The notes beneath the pieces are model-generated. The model saw only the letters and a program-made list of their open reading frames with translations, did not search any database and had not been told where the DNA came from. DNA of 64,000 bases from an uncultured Clostridia bacterium (GTDB taxonomy: Bacteria > Bacillota > Clostridia > Lachnospirales > Lachnospiraceae). The translations under genes and the position numbers were made by a program. Below are positions 1-9,059 of the stretch, piece after piece (the stretch's first letter is position 1; each line of letters begins with the position of its first letter). Where the stretch lies: positions 1 to 64,000 of the forward strand of contig CANRWA010000007.1 of assembly GCA_947643415.1 (NCBI GenBank), in the 5' to 3' direction.

Positions 1-1
1 C

Positions 2-817
2 GCCATATATGATGGGGAAGGGGAAAACACAGTCCGATTCGGGGAAGGGATCCGCCTGGAAGACCTGGTTGCAAGGAGGGAAGAATCGTATGATGTGTCC
101 CTTGGCATCCGTGGCACGGGGGACAAAGTGGTGCTGAAGGATTTCTTCAGGAGCCCATCATACCAGCAGTATACCTTTGAGTTTGCGGATGGGACAAGGA
201 CAAAGGCGGTGTCACCAGAAAGCATCCTGAACATAATGGAAGGAACGGAAGGAGCTGACAGCCTGTCAGCACTGTTCGACATGGACAGCAGGCTAAATGG
301 AGGTGAAGGAGATGACAGGTTGTATGGAAGGGAAGGAAATGACATCCTGAACGGCGGCAGTGGAGATGATTACCTGAACGGTGGAACGGGAAGCGACATT
401 TACATTTATAATAAAGGAGATGGACATGATACAATTTATGACTATAGTTCAGATTTAAGTGAGAAGGATGAAATGCATTTTGGCGAAGAAATCAAAGCAG
501 AAGATATATGCATATCCAATTCTAATGGGGATTTACTGTTGCAAATCAATGATTCTGACAGTATTAGAATACAGAATTATTTTAACAGTAGTGCCAACAA
601 GATAGAAAAATTTGTTTTTACAGAAGGCGATATACTAACTTCTGAGCAGATAGATAAGGGATTTTCTTCTATTGATGGAGATATTACAATGTATGATATA
701 CTTATTCAGACTCTTGCCTCTTACGATGATAGTAATGGAATAGAAGAAATGGAGCTAGAATTATCTAATAATAAGATAATAAATGAGAGTGCTTTGATGT
801 TTGTGTCATCACACTAA
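2..817 (+). CDS. RTX-type calcium-binding protein, C-terminal part (5' end outside window)
   Basis: The reading frame is open from base 2 and runs into the window, so the start lies upstream; an internal GTG at 95 is only an alternative start. The fragment carries glycine/aspartate-rich nonapeptide repeats of the haemolysin/RTX type (GGEGDDRLYG, REGNDILNGG, SGDDYLNGG) followed by GTGSDIYIYNKGDGHDTI. In known RTX proteins such repeats bind Ca2+ and form a parallel beta-roll in secreted proteins. The last ~120 residues are acidic and not repetitive. The gene ends 75 bases before the promoter of the pilus operon. Substrate, enzyme activity and secretion route cannot be seen here. RTX repeats are less common in Gram-positive anaerobes than in Proteobacteria. 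Confidence 0.8.
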   Translation, partial: AIYDGEGENTVRFGEGIRLEDLVARREESYDVSLGIRGTGDKVVLKDFFRSPSYQQYTFEFADGTRTKAVSPESILNIMEGTEGADSLSALFDMDSRLNGGEGDDRLYGREGNDILNGGSGDDYLNGGTGSDIYIYNKGDGHDTIYDYSSDLSEKDEMHFGEEIKAEDICISNSNGDLLLQINDSDSIRIQNYFNSSANKIEKFVFTEGDILTSEQIDKGFSSIDGDITMYDILIQTLASYDDSNGIEEMELELSNNKIINESALMFVSSH

Positions 818-891
818 AAATTCGAAGTTAAAGTTAGTAATACAATAGTGACAAAAAATCACTTGAAAATCACATTTTTTTGTTAATTCTA

Positions 892-920
892 TTGAAAAAT
901 AAAAAAAGTTGTATTATAAT
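892..920 (+). promoter_or_regulatory. Sigma-A promoter of the pilus operon
   Basis: TTGAAA at 892-897 and TATAAT at 915-920 are separated by exactly 17 bases, in an AT-rich stretch. Transcription would start near 927, giving a leader of about 75 bases before the prepilin start. The leader contains a short hairpin (TGTCC...GGACA, about 931-952); no known riboswitch class was recognised in it. Confidence 0.7.
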
Positions 921-1003
921 AATATAAAAATGTCCTATAGAGCGGTATGGACAAATCTGTTATACGGGAAGTAGGGCAAAAAAATTAAAAGGAGTGAATC
1001 AGT

Positions 1004-1498
1004 ATGAGAAAGAAGATTCAGAAGTATCTGGCTGGCGAGAGAGAGGGCTTCTCCCTTGTCGAGCTGATTATCGTAATTGCTATTATGGCAATTCTGATTG
1101 GCGTTGTAACATTGGCGGTACTGCCAAACATTGCGAAATCCAAGGAGAGTAAAGATATTACGGCTTTGGATTCCCTGTTGAGTGCAGTGAACTCCGCAGT
1201 GGCATCCCAGCAGGTTTCCACCGACGGCAGCTTTGACCTGACAATTGCAGGTGGTGAGGCAACATTTCCTACTGCAGGATCAAGTAAGGTTGCAGACGAA
1301 GTTAAGAAACTGATGGGAAAAGAAAAGATCGTTTTGTCTTCTTCAAAAGCTACTGGTACTGATGCGAAGTCAATTAAATGCAGTTGGACTTTCGGTACTG
1401 GTGCTAGTAGTACAATTGCAATTAAGGTTGCAATCGTAGATGGCTCAGGTGCTACGATAGAAGGCGAATATATGGGAAAGTTTGAAACGACCAATTAA
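1004..1498 (+). CDS. Type IV prepilin (major pilin candidate)
   Basis: 164 residues. The leader ends in Gly15, followed by FSLVE, so cleavage after Gly15 leaves Phe at +1 and Glu at +5, the class III signal cut and N-methylated by PilD. The hydrophobic helix that follows (about residues 16-40) is the polymerisation stalk; the remaining ~120 residues are a small Gly/Ser/Ala-rich globular domain without cysteine pairs. AAAAGGAG lies 9 bases upstream of the ATG. It is the first gene after the promoter at 892 and the simplest pilin of the cluster, so it is the likely main fibre subunit (inference). It could also be a pseudopilin of a secretion or uptake system. Confidence 0.85.
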   Translation: MRKKIQKYLAGEREGFSLVELIIVIAIMAILIGVVTLAVLPNIAKSKESKDITALDSLLSAVNSAVASQQVSTDGSFDLTIAGGEATFPTAGSSKVADEVKKLMGKEKIVLSSSKATGTDAKSIKCSWTFGTGASSTIAIKVAIVDGSGATIEGEYMGKFETTN

Positions 1499-1539
1499 CT
1501 GAATCTTTCAAAGGAAGCACATAAGGAGAGGAACCCGCC

Positions 1540-2316
1540 ATGGCATTGGAACATTGCATTCTCTACATAGTAGTATTCTTATATGGCATTATCATCGGAA
1601 GCTTTCTGAATGTCTGCATATACCGGATACCAAAGAGGGAAAGTATTGTCACGGTGGGTTCCCATTGTGTGTGTTGTAACCACAGATTGCGCTGGTACGA
1701 CCTGTTTCCGCTTTTTAGCTGGCTGTTCCTAAAAGGGAAATGCCGTTACTGTGGGGCGGGGATTTCTCTCCAGTACCCGGCTGTAGAGGCAGTGAATGGA
1801 ATTCTTTATCTGGTGGTCTTTTATGTAAATGGGTGGAATACAGATAGTGTGTTGTATTGTGTTATGGTATCGGTTCTGCTTGTCATCAGCGTGATTGATT
1901 ACCGGACGATGTTGATTCCTGTGGGGGCAGAGATTATTCTGCTGGCTGTAGGGGGAGTGCATCTTTTGTTACACTTGAATGACTGGCTTTATTATGTGGC
2001 AGGCTTTGTATTTGCAGGCCTTTTTCTGCTATTATGCGCTCTGTTGTTCCGCGGAGCGACAGGTAAGAGCGGATTGGGGCTGGGTGATGTGGAACTGATG
2101 GCGTGTGCAGGACTTTGCATCGGCTGGGGGCATGCCCTGTTTGCTATTGCCATTGGCTCGGTGCTGGGGGCGGTGATCCAGGGGATACGGATGGGTATTA
2201 CGAAGGAGAAAGGGAAATTTCCTTTTGGTCCATATCTTTCTCTCGGTGTATGGATTGCCCTTCTCTGGGGAAGCCAGATTTATGAGTGGTATGTGCGGCA
2301 GTTCTTGTCTCTGTAA
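1540..2316 (+). CDS. pilD: Prepilin peptidase / N-methyltransferase (A24 aspartic protease)
   Basis: 258 residues with about seven membrane segments. The N-terminal domain starts with GSFLNVCIYRIPKRES and carries two Cys pairs (CVCC and CRYC) that in this family bind zinc. The two catalytic Asp motifs of the A24 family are present: VIDYRTMLIP and GLGDVELMA. The enzyme cleaves class III prepilin leaders at the cytoplasmic membrane face and N-methylates the new N-terminus. Its substrates are probably the five pilin-like proteins of this operon, with their G/FSL(V/I)E signals. It lies 41 bases downstream of the prepilin gene. Full length, all key residues visible. Confidence 0.93.
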   Translation: MALEHCILYIVVFLYGIIIGSFLNVCIYRIPKRESIVTVGSHCVCCNHRLRWYDLFPLFSWLFLKGKCRYCGAGISLQYPAVEAVNGILYLVVFYVNGWNTDSVLYCVMVSVLLVISVIDYRTMLIPVGAEIILLAVGGVHLLLHLNDWLYYVAGFVFAGLFLLLCALLFRGATGKSGLGLGDVELMACAGLCIGWGHALFAIAIGSVLGAVIQGIRMGITKEKGKFPFGPYLSLGVWIALLWGSQIYEWYVRQFLSL

Positions 2317-2437
2317 CAGGAAGAGGAAGGTATCTTGATATTGCATCTTTTTTAGAGTATTTGTTTCTGGTTGTATAAAGGGATCAGATATTGTAAAAAA
2401 GATGAAATAATACACATGCATAAGGGAGGACAAAAGA

Positions 2438-4120
2438 ATGGCAAAAAAGGTTGTTGTGGTCCGTGTCGGAGCCAAAACTACCCATATTGTGCATATGGAA
2501 TATATGACAAATAATCCTACGATATATGGATGTATACGGATACCCACGCCAGAGGGTGCCTGTGATGATGGAATGATCCGTGATGCAGTAGAAGTGGGGC
2601 AGCGTCTTAAGAAAGCATGCAAAGATAAGGGGATACATACCACGGATGTGATCTTTACCGTAGAGTCATCGAAGATTGCCAACCGTGAGACGACGATACC
2701 CTATGTGGCAAAGGCGAAGGTGCGTCAGAATGTAATGGCAAAAGTGCCGGATCTTTTTCCCGTAGATTCGGAACGCTATGTGTTTTCTTATGTAATGCAG
2801 GGCAAGGAATACGAGAACGACAATATTGAACAGGGAGAACTTGGCAGTAAAGTACAGGATGTCCATATCTTTGCGGCTCCTGCTGAACTTGTGGATTCCT
2901 ATTATGCGCTGGCAGAAGCGGCAGGATTCCATGTGGAAGCAGTCGAGGCAGACGGAAATAGTGTGTTCCAGATGATGCGCCGCCAGGTGAAGGAAGGCAT
3001 TACTATGTCGATTCAGATTAACCGGCATTCTACACTTGTAAATATTATTGATGGGCAAAAAATGTATCTGCAAAGGGTGATTCCCTATGGAGTGAATGTA
3101 TTCACAGAAGTGATGACACAGGAAGAGGCATTTGAGACTGCCAGTGAAGAAGAAGCATATGGGCTTCTGGCGACGAAAAAAGTGCTTCTGGATTCGATGA
3201 ATACAGAAGTGTCCGAGGATGATTTTTCTTTGGTGAAGCGCAGAGAGGTGACAGATAATGCAGAATACCTGATTAGCAACATTGTACGTGTTATGGAATA
3301 TTATAATTCTAAATACAAAGAGAAACCGATTAACCGTATTTTCTGTATCGGACAGGGGTGCAGTGTAGCGGGGCTGCCCGAACTGCTTACCAATGAACTG
3401 GGAGTGCTGGTTTCGATACCGACAGAGCTGCATGGTGTCCGGTTCAACCATAAAGTGGCGGTAAACAGTACGATCCTACAGTATGTAAATTGTTTTGGGT
3501 CGGTATTTTCTCCGGTACGTCTTATGCCCCGTGCGTTGGAACTGAAGGAGGCAAATAAAGGAACTCTTGTGGGAAGTGTATTGATCTTTGCCTCCCTTAT
3601 TCTGGCCAGCGCTGTCTTGGCAGCATTTTCATTCCTGCAGGTTCATCTGGCGGCAGAGGAACGGGATGCGCTTCAGGCACGGGTGCAGGCGATGGAACCG
3701 ATTGAGAAAGAATATAATAACCTGGTGAAGATAGAGAAAAACTACGTCCTAAAAGAACTGCTTCGTTTTTATGTGGAACGGAATAATAATACATTCCACA
3801 AAACAATGAATGTGCTCTCGGATATGCTGCCGAAATCTTTCCGGATTGAGAGTATCCAGTCCGATGACCAGAAGGTGACGATTAGTGCCAGGTCACAGGA
3901 TAAGCTGTCTTCCCTGTCGGCGCTGCAGATCCAGATGAATAAGATAGCGGGTGTAAAAAACACCAAGATAGACAGTATTTCAGAGAATAAGGAACAGGGA
4001 ACGAGCCGGCGTACTTATACTTATGTACTGACCTTTGAATATGTACAGTTATGGGAATCAGGCGCTGAAGATACAGCAGAACTGCAGGCGGTTCTGGGAA
4101 ACAAGGAAGGAGGCCAGTGA
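2438..4120 (+). CDS. PilM-PilN fusion, type IV pilus alignment protein
   Basis: 560 residues in two parts. Residues 1 to ~360 look like PilM, the actin-like ATPase-fold protein on the inner face of the membrane. A transmembrane helix (about 375-400) is followed by a coiled coil and a ~140-residue extracellular domain resembling PilN (residues running from MLPKSFRIESIQSDD through the motif SALQIQMNKI to the end). In most systems PilM and PilN are separate proteins joined by the short cytoplasmic tail of PilN; here they are one chain. The next gene is PilO-like, which fits the usual PilM-N-O order. The family call rests on fold-level similarity and order, not on strong motifs. Confidence 0.75.
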   Translation: MAKKVVVVRVGAKTTHIVHMEYMTNNPTIYGCIRIPTPEGACDDGMIRDAVEVGQRLKKACKDKGIHTTDVIFTVESSKIANRETTIPYVAKAKVRQNVMAKVPDLFPVDSERYVFSYVMQGKEYENDNIEQGELGSKVQDVHIFAAPAELVDSYYALAEAAGFHVEAVEADGNSVFQMMRRQVKEGITMSIQINRHSTLVNIIDGQKMYLQRVIPYGVNVFTEVMTQEEAFETASEEEAYGLLATKKVLLDSMNTEVSEDDFSLVKRREVTDNAEYLISNIVRVMEYYNSKYKEKPINRIFCIGQGCSVAGLPELLTNELGVLVSIPTELHGVRFNHKVAVNSTILQYVNCFGSVFSPVRLMPRALELKEANKGTLVGSVLIFASLILASAVLAAFSFLQVHLAAEERDALQARVQAMEPIEKEYNNLVKIEKNYVLKELLRFYVERNNNTFHKTMNVLSDMLPKSFRIESIQSDDQKVTISARSQDKLSSLSALQIQMNKIAGVKNTKIDSISENKEQGTSRRTYTYVLTFEYVQLWESGAEDTAELQAVLGNKEGGQ

Positions 4121-4121
4121 T

Positions 4122-4829
4122 ATGTCGTTAATACAGAAGAAAGTTGTTTTAATTGCATCTGGGATCCTGATCCTTGCAGTCACTTTTTTCTTGGTGTTCC
4201 AGAAAAACCAGGATACAGTATATCAATTGGAAAGCGAATCGAGAAATTTCCAGAACCGTGTGAATCATTTGAATAATCTGCAGAGATATGTAAATGAGGT
4301 GGGCAGGTCAGCCCAGTCGAAGAAGATGGAGACAGATATTTTTACAGGAGAATTTCTTTCACGGGTTCCACAGCAGAAAGTCATCTATAACCTGTACCTG
4401 ATGATGAAGAAAAGTAAGATACGTATCACGTCCATTACACCAGGGGATCCAGAGACATTCTTTCAGGAGGGTAAGTTCATCACGCCGGACCAGCAGGCAG
4501 CAGCAAGCGGTGCGGCGGCAGAGCTGAACCCTGAAAAAAAAGTCAGCCTGGATCAGATGGTAGGCAAATCTTCTGTCTATGAGATACAGGTGACAGGGAC
4601 ACTGGCACAGATCATGAAGGCGATTGACTGGGTGAATGCAAGCAAAGAGCATATGACGATATGGAATATTAATCTGTCTTATGATACGAGCAGCGGAAAA
4701 CTCAGTGGGAATATCAGGATGGCGTTTAACGAACTAAACGGGAATGGAAGAGCCTATCAAGAGCCAGATGTCTCAGATATTCCGATTAGTGCGGGGGATA
4801 TCCGTAAGATATTTGGTGTATCCAAATAA
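4122..4829 (+). CDS. PilO-like pilus alignment protein
   Basis: 235 residues from the ATG at 4122, which has GGAAGGAGG just upstream and begins one base after the stop of the preceding gene; the open frame extends further 5' inside that gene but without a ribosome site. It has a short cytoplasmic start, one membrane helix (about residues 8-26), a coiled coil, then a ferredoxin-like periplasm-side domain typical in outline of PilO. PilO pairs with PilN and links the cytoplasmic PilM ring to the pilus base. Assignment is from size, topology and position directly after the PilM-PilN fusion. Confidence 0.7.
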   Translation: MSLIQKKVVLIASGILILAVTFFLVFQKNQDTVYQLESESRNFQNRVNHLNNLQRYVNEVGRSAQSKKMETDIFTGEFLSRVPQQKVIYNLYLMMKKSKIRITSITPGDPETFFQEGKFITPDQQAAASGAAAELNPEKKVSLDQMVGKSSVYEIQVTGTLAQIMKAIDWVNASKEHMTIWNINLSYDTSSGKLSGNIRMAFNELNGNGRAYQEPDVSDIPISAGDIRKIFGVSK

Positions 4830-4853
4830 AGTTTGGGAAAGGAGTGTGGCAGG

Positions 4854-5987
4854 ATGAGAGAGAATGGCAGCAGTGGAAGGAAAAAGAGATCTTCTATGCA
4901 GGAAGGGTTTTCTCTGATTGAGGTGATCATTGCAGTGGCATTGCTGGCATTTATGGCGCTGCCGATCTTTGCTTATTTTACAAATGCGGCAGTGACGACA
5001 TCCCGTGGCAAAAATGAGCAGAAGGCATCGATGGCGGCAGAGTCCGTCGCAGAAGAGCTGAATGCGTTTGACACACTAGAGCAGATGGAGGAATATCTGA
5101 AAGATAAATCCACTGCCGATCCGGACTGGACGATTAACCGGGCTGAAAGTACGACGGGGGAGCCAGGAAAAGATAGTGTGACTACAATAACAAAGAAAAA
5201 CATAATGGTGGATAATTCCCCTTATAATGCAAAGGTGACACTGCAATACGATTATCCGCTGTCGACAGCAAATCCGGCGTATACGAATCCGAATGAGAAG
5301 AAGATGCCGGATCTGAAAGAAGTATACGCCAGCGATAATGCCGTGATCAGGGAATCTGACCAGTTGGACCGTGCAGTCAGCCATTTTCTGATGGCGAATC
5401 CCGATAAAACCTCCACAGGCATCATTGACCATCTGGAGAGGGAACTGCATCTGGATATAATGGAGAACGATGGGGTTTATACGGTGACAGGTTCCTATCA
5501 TTATATATATAACGGAACAGATGTTTATGATTCAGTGGTGACGAGAACCAAAGTAAGGGATCTCGCCAATGTGTATTTCTTCTATCGGCGGACACATTAT
5601 GAGTCAGGCGGTAGTGTCACTGTCCAAAATAACCAGGAGAGGGTTTATGTGACGGTGGATACAGATGATTCGGATAAAATGCCATTGGGTGAATATATGA
5701 AAAAGGTGCATATTTCTTTTATCTGTCAGAAAGAGAATGGAGAGAGTGATATTGCTACTTCACATAAACTGGAGTTCCATGGGACGGCGAATGGAAGCGG
5801 ACCTGCGGCAGAGGCATTTTACCATACGAATGTGAATGCGGTTACACCGCCATCGAATTATAAGAAGGAGCTTGTTACTTCCAGTGCAAAAGGGCGGATT
5901 GCGAAGGTTGTTGTAGATGTGTATTCTCCGGAAGATTCTTCCATGTCAAACAGCCTTGCCCATCTGGAGTCTTCGAAAGGAGAATGA
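4854..5987 (+). CDS. Minor pilin, PilV/GspI-like
   Basis: About 377 residues from ATG 4854, chosen because AAAGGAG lies 9 bases upstream; a TTG at 4833 would place that ribosome site inside the gene. The prepilin signal is EG/FSLIE followed by a hydrophobic helix, so PilD should process it. The C-terminal ~330 residues form a large extracellular domain much bigger than classical PilV or GspI (about 120-180 residues). It stops in an ATGA overlap with the next gene. Minor pilins of this class prime assembly and sit at the fibre tip; the large head may be an adhesive module (inference). Confidence 0.75.
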   Translation: MRENGSSGRKKRSSMQEGFSLIEVIIAVALLAFMALPIFAYFTNAAVTTSRGKNEQKASMAAESVAEELNAFDTLEQMEEYLKDKSTADPDWTINRAESTTGEPGKDSVTTITKKNIMVDNSPYNAKVTLQYDYPLSTANPAYTNPNEKKMPDLKEVYASDNAVIRESDQLDRAVSHFLMANPDKTSTGIIDHLERELHLDIMENDGVYTVTGSYHYIYNGTDVYDSVVTRTKVRDLANVYFFYRRTHYESGGSVTVQNNQERVYVTVDTDDSDKMPLGEYMKKVHISFICQKENGESDIATSHKLEFHGTANGSGPAAEAFYHTNVNAVTPPSNYKKELVTSSAKGRIAKVVVDVYSPEDSSMSNSLAHLESSKGE

Positions 5988-5989
5988 GG

Positions 5990-8446
5990 ATGAAATTTAC
6001 ATGGTTTCGTAAGAAAAAATTTAATCACCGGAGGGAAGGGTCGTCGCTGGTATCTGTTGTTATCGGTGTTCTTTTTCTGGCGGCAATTGGTTCGACGATA
6101 CTGACTGTGGCGACAAGGTATGTGGTTTCTGTCTACACCTCAAAGACTTCTTCCAGTAATTTTTATGAGACAGAGGGGATACTGACAGAGGTCCGCACCG
6201 GGCTGATCGAATATGCAGCAGAGGCGAGCAAGGTTTCTTATGAATATGTTCTGGAACATTATATGGAGAAAGACCGGAATGCTAAGATGCGGTATTCGGA
6301 GCGGTTTATAAACCAGTTGGTACTGAAACTGACAGACAAGGCGTCCTTTGATGTGGCATCAGAGGTCAATGAAACCAATCCAAGCAAATCATACCAGGCA
6401 GAGAATGGGGCCTCCAGGGAAAAGATCAGTGTACTGACCCAGGTACCAGCGGCAGTGAAGACAGACCTTTCCACGAAAGAGGATTATTATGATTTTGATA
6501 TCCAGTATGACAAGGAAAAGGGATATTCACTGATCCTGCGGAACCTGAATATCGACTATACAAATGATGCACATTACCGTTCACAGATTACGACAGATGT
6601 CGTGTTCAATACACCAGATTATAAGTTTGATGGCGACAGTACTTTTAATGAATTAAAAAATTATCTGGTGATATCAGATGGTATATTAAAGAGAGAGGGA
6701 ACTACTTCTTCCGGTAAAACTTCTTTTACTGGTAATATTTATACCGGGGGGGCTGAGTCGAAGACTTCGACAGACAAACCAGATGCAGGGATCTCTGTTG
6801 AGAATGGGATGAAAGTGGATTTTAATGCTGACAGGATCATTACCAGAGGGAGTTTTGATGTCTATAATGGTTCTGAGGTTATGCTGAACGGGGACTCAGG
6901 GACAACGAATTCCGTTGCCGGGGATCTGTGGGTTCAGAATATCCGGCTAAAAAACCGTGATAAGGAAAGCTATAAGGGAAAAACGTCATTTAAAATGTTC
7001 GAAAATGCTTATGTGTCCAATGACCTGGATATTGAGGATGACAATGCCAGTGTCTATCTTGCGGGCACATATTATGGATATAGTTACAATGAAAAGAACG
7101 AATCGTCTGAGGCGGCAACGAATGCGGAGTACAGCAGCGCCGTACTGGTAAACGGACTGAATACCAGCCTGTATACAAACTGGGATCCATCCCAGGACAA
7201 TAATCCGTCCCCTTCCATTCCGACACTGGATAAGCTGGTACTTGCAGGGCATACCTTTGTGGAGCGGAAGACAGGGGATGTGGCGGGAAATGATGATATT
7301 ATCATGGGTGAATCCATTGCTGCAAAGAGTGACCAGATTGCTTACCTGGTTCCGGATGATTATATTACAGGAGTGGAACACAATCCTGTGCTGCAGACAG
7401 ATTACCAGAATAAGGGTGCATTTCTGGCAAATGTGAAAACGGCTCTTAATAACAGCCCGCTCAAAGAATATCTGAATACATCACAGCCTTATATTGAAAA
7501 CCATATCCAGGCAGGAGATGTAGATCTTATGTACCTGTTCCTGAATTTTAAGAGCATCTCAAAGGCAAACGATTATTTTTATGATTATTTCGCAGGCAAG
7601 ATACATGATCCTTCTATTGCAGAAGAAGATTCCAGTGCGACGAATAAGGATGCATTAAAGGAGAAAGCGCAGACTTATCTTCGCGCAACAAACATGAGCG
7701 CAACATTTTCCCCGAATTTGTATCTGCTTGCCGGGTATATTGCCTATAATTATGATGCTACAGATGCGGAGGACGGAATTCAGTCACCGGATTATTTTAC
7801 ATCTGGGAACAATGGTGTGCCAAAGCCAGAGTTGTTAGAGGATGCCAGAGGTGCAGTGAAGTCCTATTATGCATATTGCAGGAGCCTGACGCCATCCTGG
7901 GCAGAGACCGGACGGATCAAGGATACGAAGGCAGAGGAAAGACTGGTGGCAGGGAGCATACTTGAGGATCTCCAGGATGATACCGTATGGGATATATCAA
8001 AGGTTGAGAAGAATACGACAGACAATACGAAGATCAAGGTGGATGCAGTGGATGGGAATTATAGTACCAGTACATTGATGGACACGGCGGGTATCCATGG
8101 CGATACCATAAGAGGCATTGTGGTGGCAACAGGGAATGTGACAGTGGATGCCGATTTCAGGGGGCTTATCATTGCTGATGGCAAGGTGACGGTGGAGAAA
8201 AATTTTGACGGCCTGATCCTGGCGAAAGACAGTGTGTCTGTCCAGAGGGATAAGGAATTGAAGGCAAATATCGTAATTCTGAGTGAACTTTTAGATTATA
8301 TAAAGGCAGATCCAGAGTTGTCGAAGATTTTTAAGGCATTTAATGGAAAAGTTTCAGAAGATCCGACAGAACTTGAACAGTGCATCACATATCAGAACTG
8401 GAAGAAAGATGTAGGACCTAAGGTGACAGCAGCGCCAGATGAATAA
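5990..8446 (+). CDS. Very large GspK/PilX-like minor pilin candidate
   Basis: 818 residues from ATG 5990, which sits 7 bases after AAAGGAG; the ATG at 5984 has only 1 base of spacing. The start is basic (KFTWFRKKKFNHRR), then EG/SSLVSVV and a hydrophobic helix. This resembles a prepilin signal but lacks Glu at +5, as is known for PilX and GspK, which cap the tip. The rest is an extracellular domain of ~770 residues. Near the C-terminus (about 700-760) short beta repeats such as GIVVATGNVTVDADFRG resemble polymer-forming beta-helix proteins. GspK is normally ~300 residues, so this is far larger. Function not established. Confidence 0.6.
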   Translation: MKFTWFRKKKFNHRREGSSLVSVVIGVLFLAAIGSTILTVATRYVVSVYTSKTSSSNFYETEGILTEVRTGLIEYAAEASKVSYEYVLEHYMEKDRNAKMRYSERFINQLVLKLTDKASFDVASEVNETNPSKSYQAENGASREKISVLTQVPAAVKTDLSTKEDYYDFDIQYDKEKGYSLILRNLNIDYTNDAHYRSQITTDVVFNTPDYKFDGDSTFNELKNYLVISDGILKREGTTSSGKTSFTGNIYTGGAESKTSTDKPDAGISVENGMKVDFNADRIITRGSFDVYNGSEVMLNGDSGTTNSVAGDLWVQNIRLKNRDKESYKGKTSFKMFENAYVSNDLDIEDDNASVYLAGTYYGYSYNEKNESSEAATNAEYSSAVLVNGLNTSLYTNWDPSQDNNPSPSIPTLDKLVLAGHTFVERKTGDVAGNDDIIMGESIAAKSDQIAYLVPDDYITGVEHNPVLQTDYQNKGAFLANVKTALNNSPLKEYLNTSQPYIENHIQAGDVDLMYLFLNFKSISKANDYFYDYFAGKIHDPSIAEEDSSATNKDALKEKAQTYLRATNMSATFSPNLYLLAGYIAYNYDATDAEDGIQSPDYFTSGNNGVPKPELLEDARGAVKSYYAYCRSLTPSWAETGRIKDTKAEERLVAGSILEDLQDDTVWDISKVEKNTTDNTKIKVDAVDGNYSTSTLMDTAGIHGDTIRGIVVATGNVTVDADFRGLIIADGKVTVEKNFDGLILAKDSVSVQRDKELKANIVILSELLDYIKADPELSKIFKAFNGKVSEDPTELEQCITYQNWKKDVGPKVTAAPDE

Positions 8447-8466
8447 AGGACAGGAGGCGGTGGCAG

Positions 8467-8997
8467 ATGGATAGAATACAGGACAGAAAAAAACAGCCAG
8501 GGTTTTCTCTGATCGAGCTGCTCGTTGTTATCGCTATTATGGCGGTTCTGGCTGGTGGGATTGCACTGAGCATTAATTTGCTGCGCTCGTCTGATTCAAA
8601 GAAACTGGCAAATGAGATTAACAGTAGTTTCACGACGCTGCGTTCAGAGAATATGGCAAAGAGTGAATTGTCTTATATGCATATTTATTATTTTGAAGGC
8701 GATTATTATATTCAGATGTCGAATGATCCAACGCCTTTGGAAGATGGCTCTGGCAGAAATATTGGCAGTGGCTCCGTATCAGTGGTATTCAAAGGAGAAT
8801 CGGATATTTCCCTCGGTACAGGAAGTACAGAGACGCTGTCATTCTGTATCAATAAAAAAGATGGTTCTTTTGTAGGCAAGGTAAATGATACGGAGTTGAA
8901 GACAACTTCAGAGATTGAGGTCTTATCCGATATATCAACGAAATACCAGGTTGTTCTGGTTCGTGATACCGGACGGCATTATATGGAAGCAGGCTGA
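8467..8997 (+). CDS. Minor pilin, GspH/FimT-like
   Basis: 176 residues. The leader ends QPG/FSLIE, followed by a hydrophobic helix with VVIAIMAVLAGG, then a ~130-residue soluble domain. Size and the pattern FSLIELLVVIAIM match GspH/FimT-class pseudopilins. AGGAGG lies 9 bases before ATG 8467, and the gene follows the large PilX-like gene by 20 bases. It is expected to join the other minor pilins in an initiation complex. Confidence 0.75.
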   Translation: MDRIQDRKKQPGFSLIELLVVIAIMAVLAGGIALSINLLRSSDSKKLANEINSSFTTLRSENMAKSELSYMHIYYFEGDYYIQMSNDPTPLEDGSGRNIGSGSVSVVFKGESDISLGTGSTETLSFCINKKDGSFVGKVNDTELKTTSEIEVLSDISTKYQVVLVRDTGRHYMEAG

Positions 8998-9059
8998 CAG
9001 GGAAGGAAAAAGCGGCAGATGGCAGTAGCAGCAGATGCCGCAGAAACGGCGGTGGTTTT

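Noticed and set aside
927-1003. Possible cyclic di-GMP riboswitch before the pilin gene
   Set aside because: Such switches often control pili in Clostridia, but neither the type I core nor the type II pattern was found in this leader; only a short hairpin is visible.
2032-2682. 216-residue minus-strand open frame
   Set aside because: It runs antisense through the prepilin peptidase and PilM genes and has low-complexity, Ser/His-rich translation; a shadow frame.
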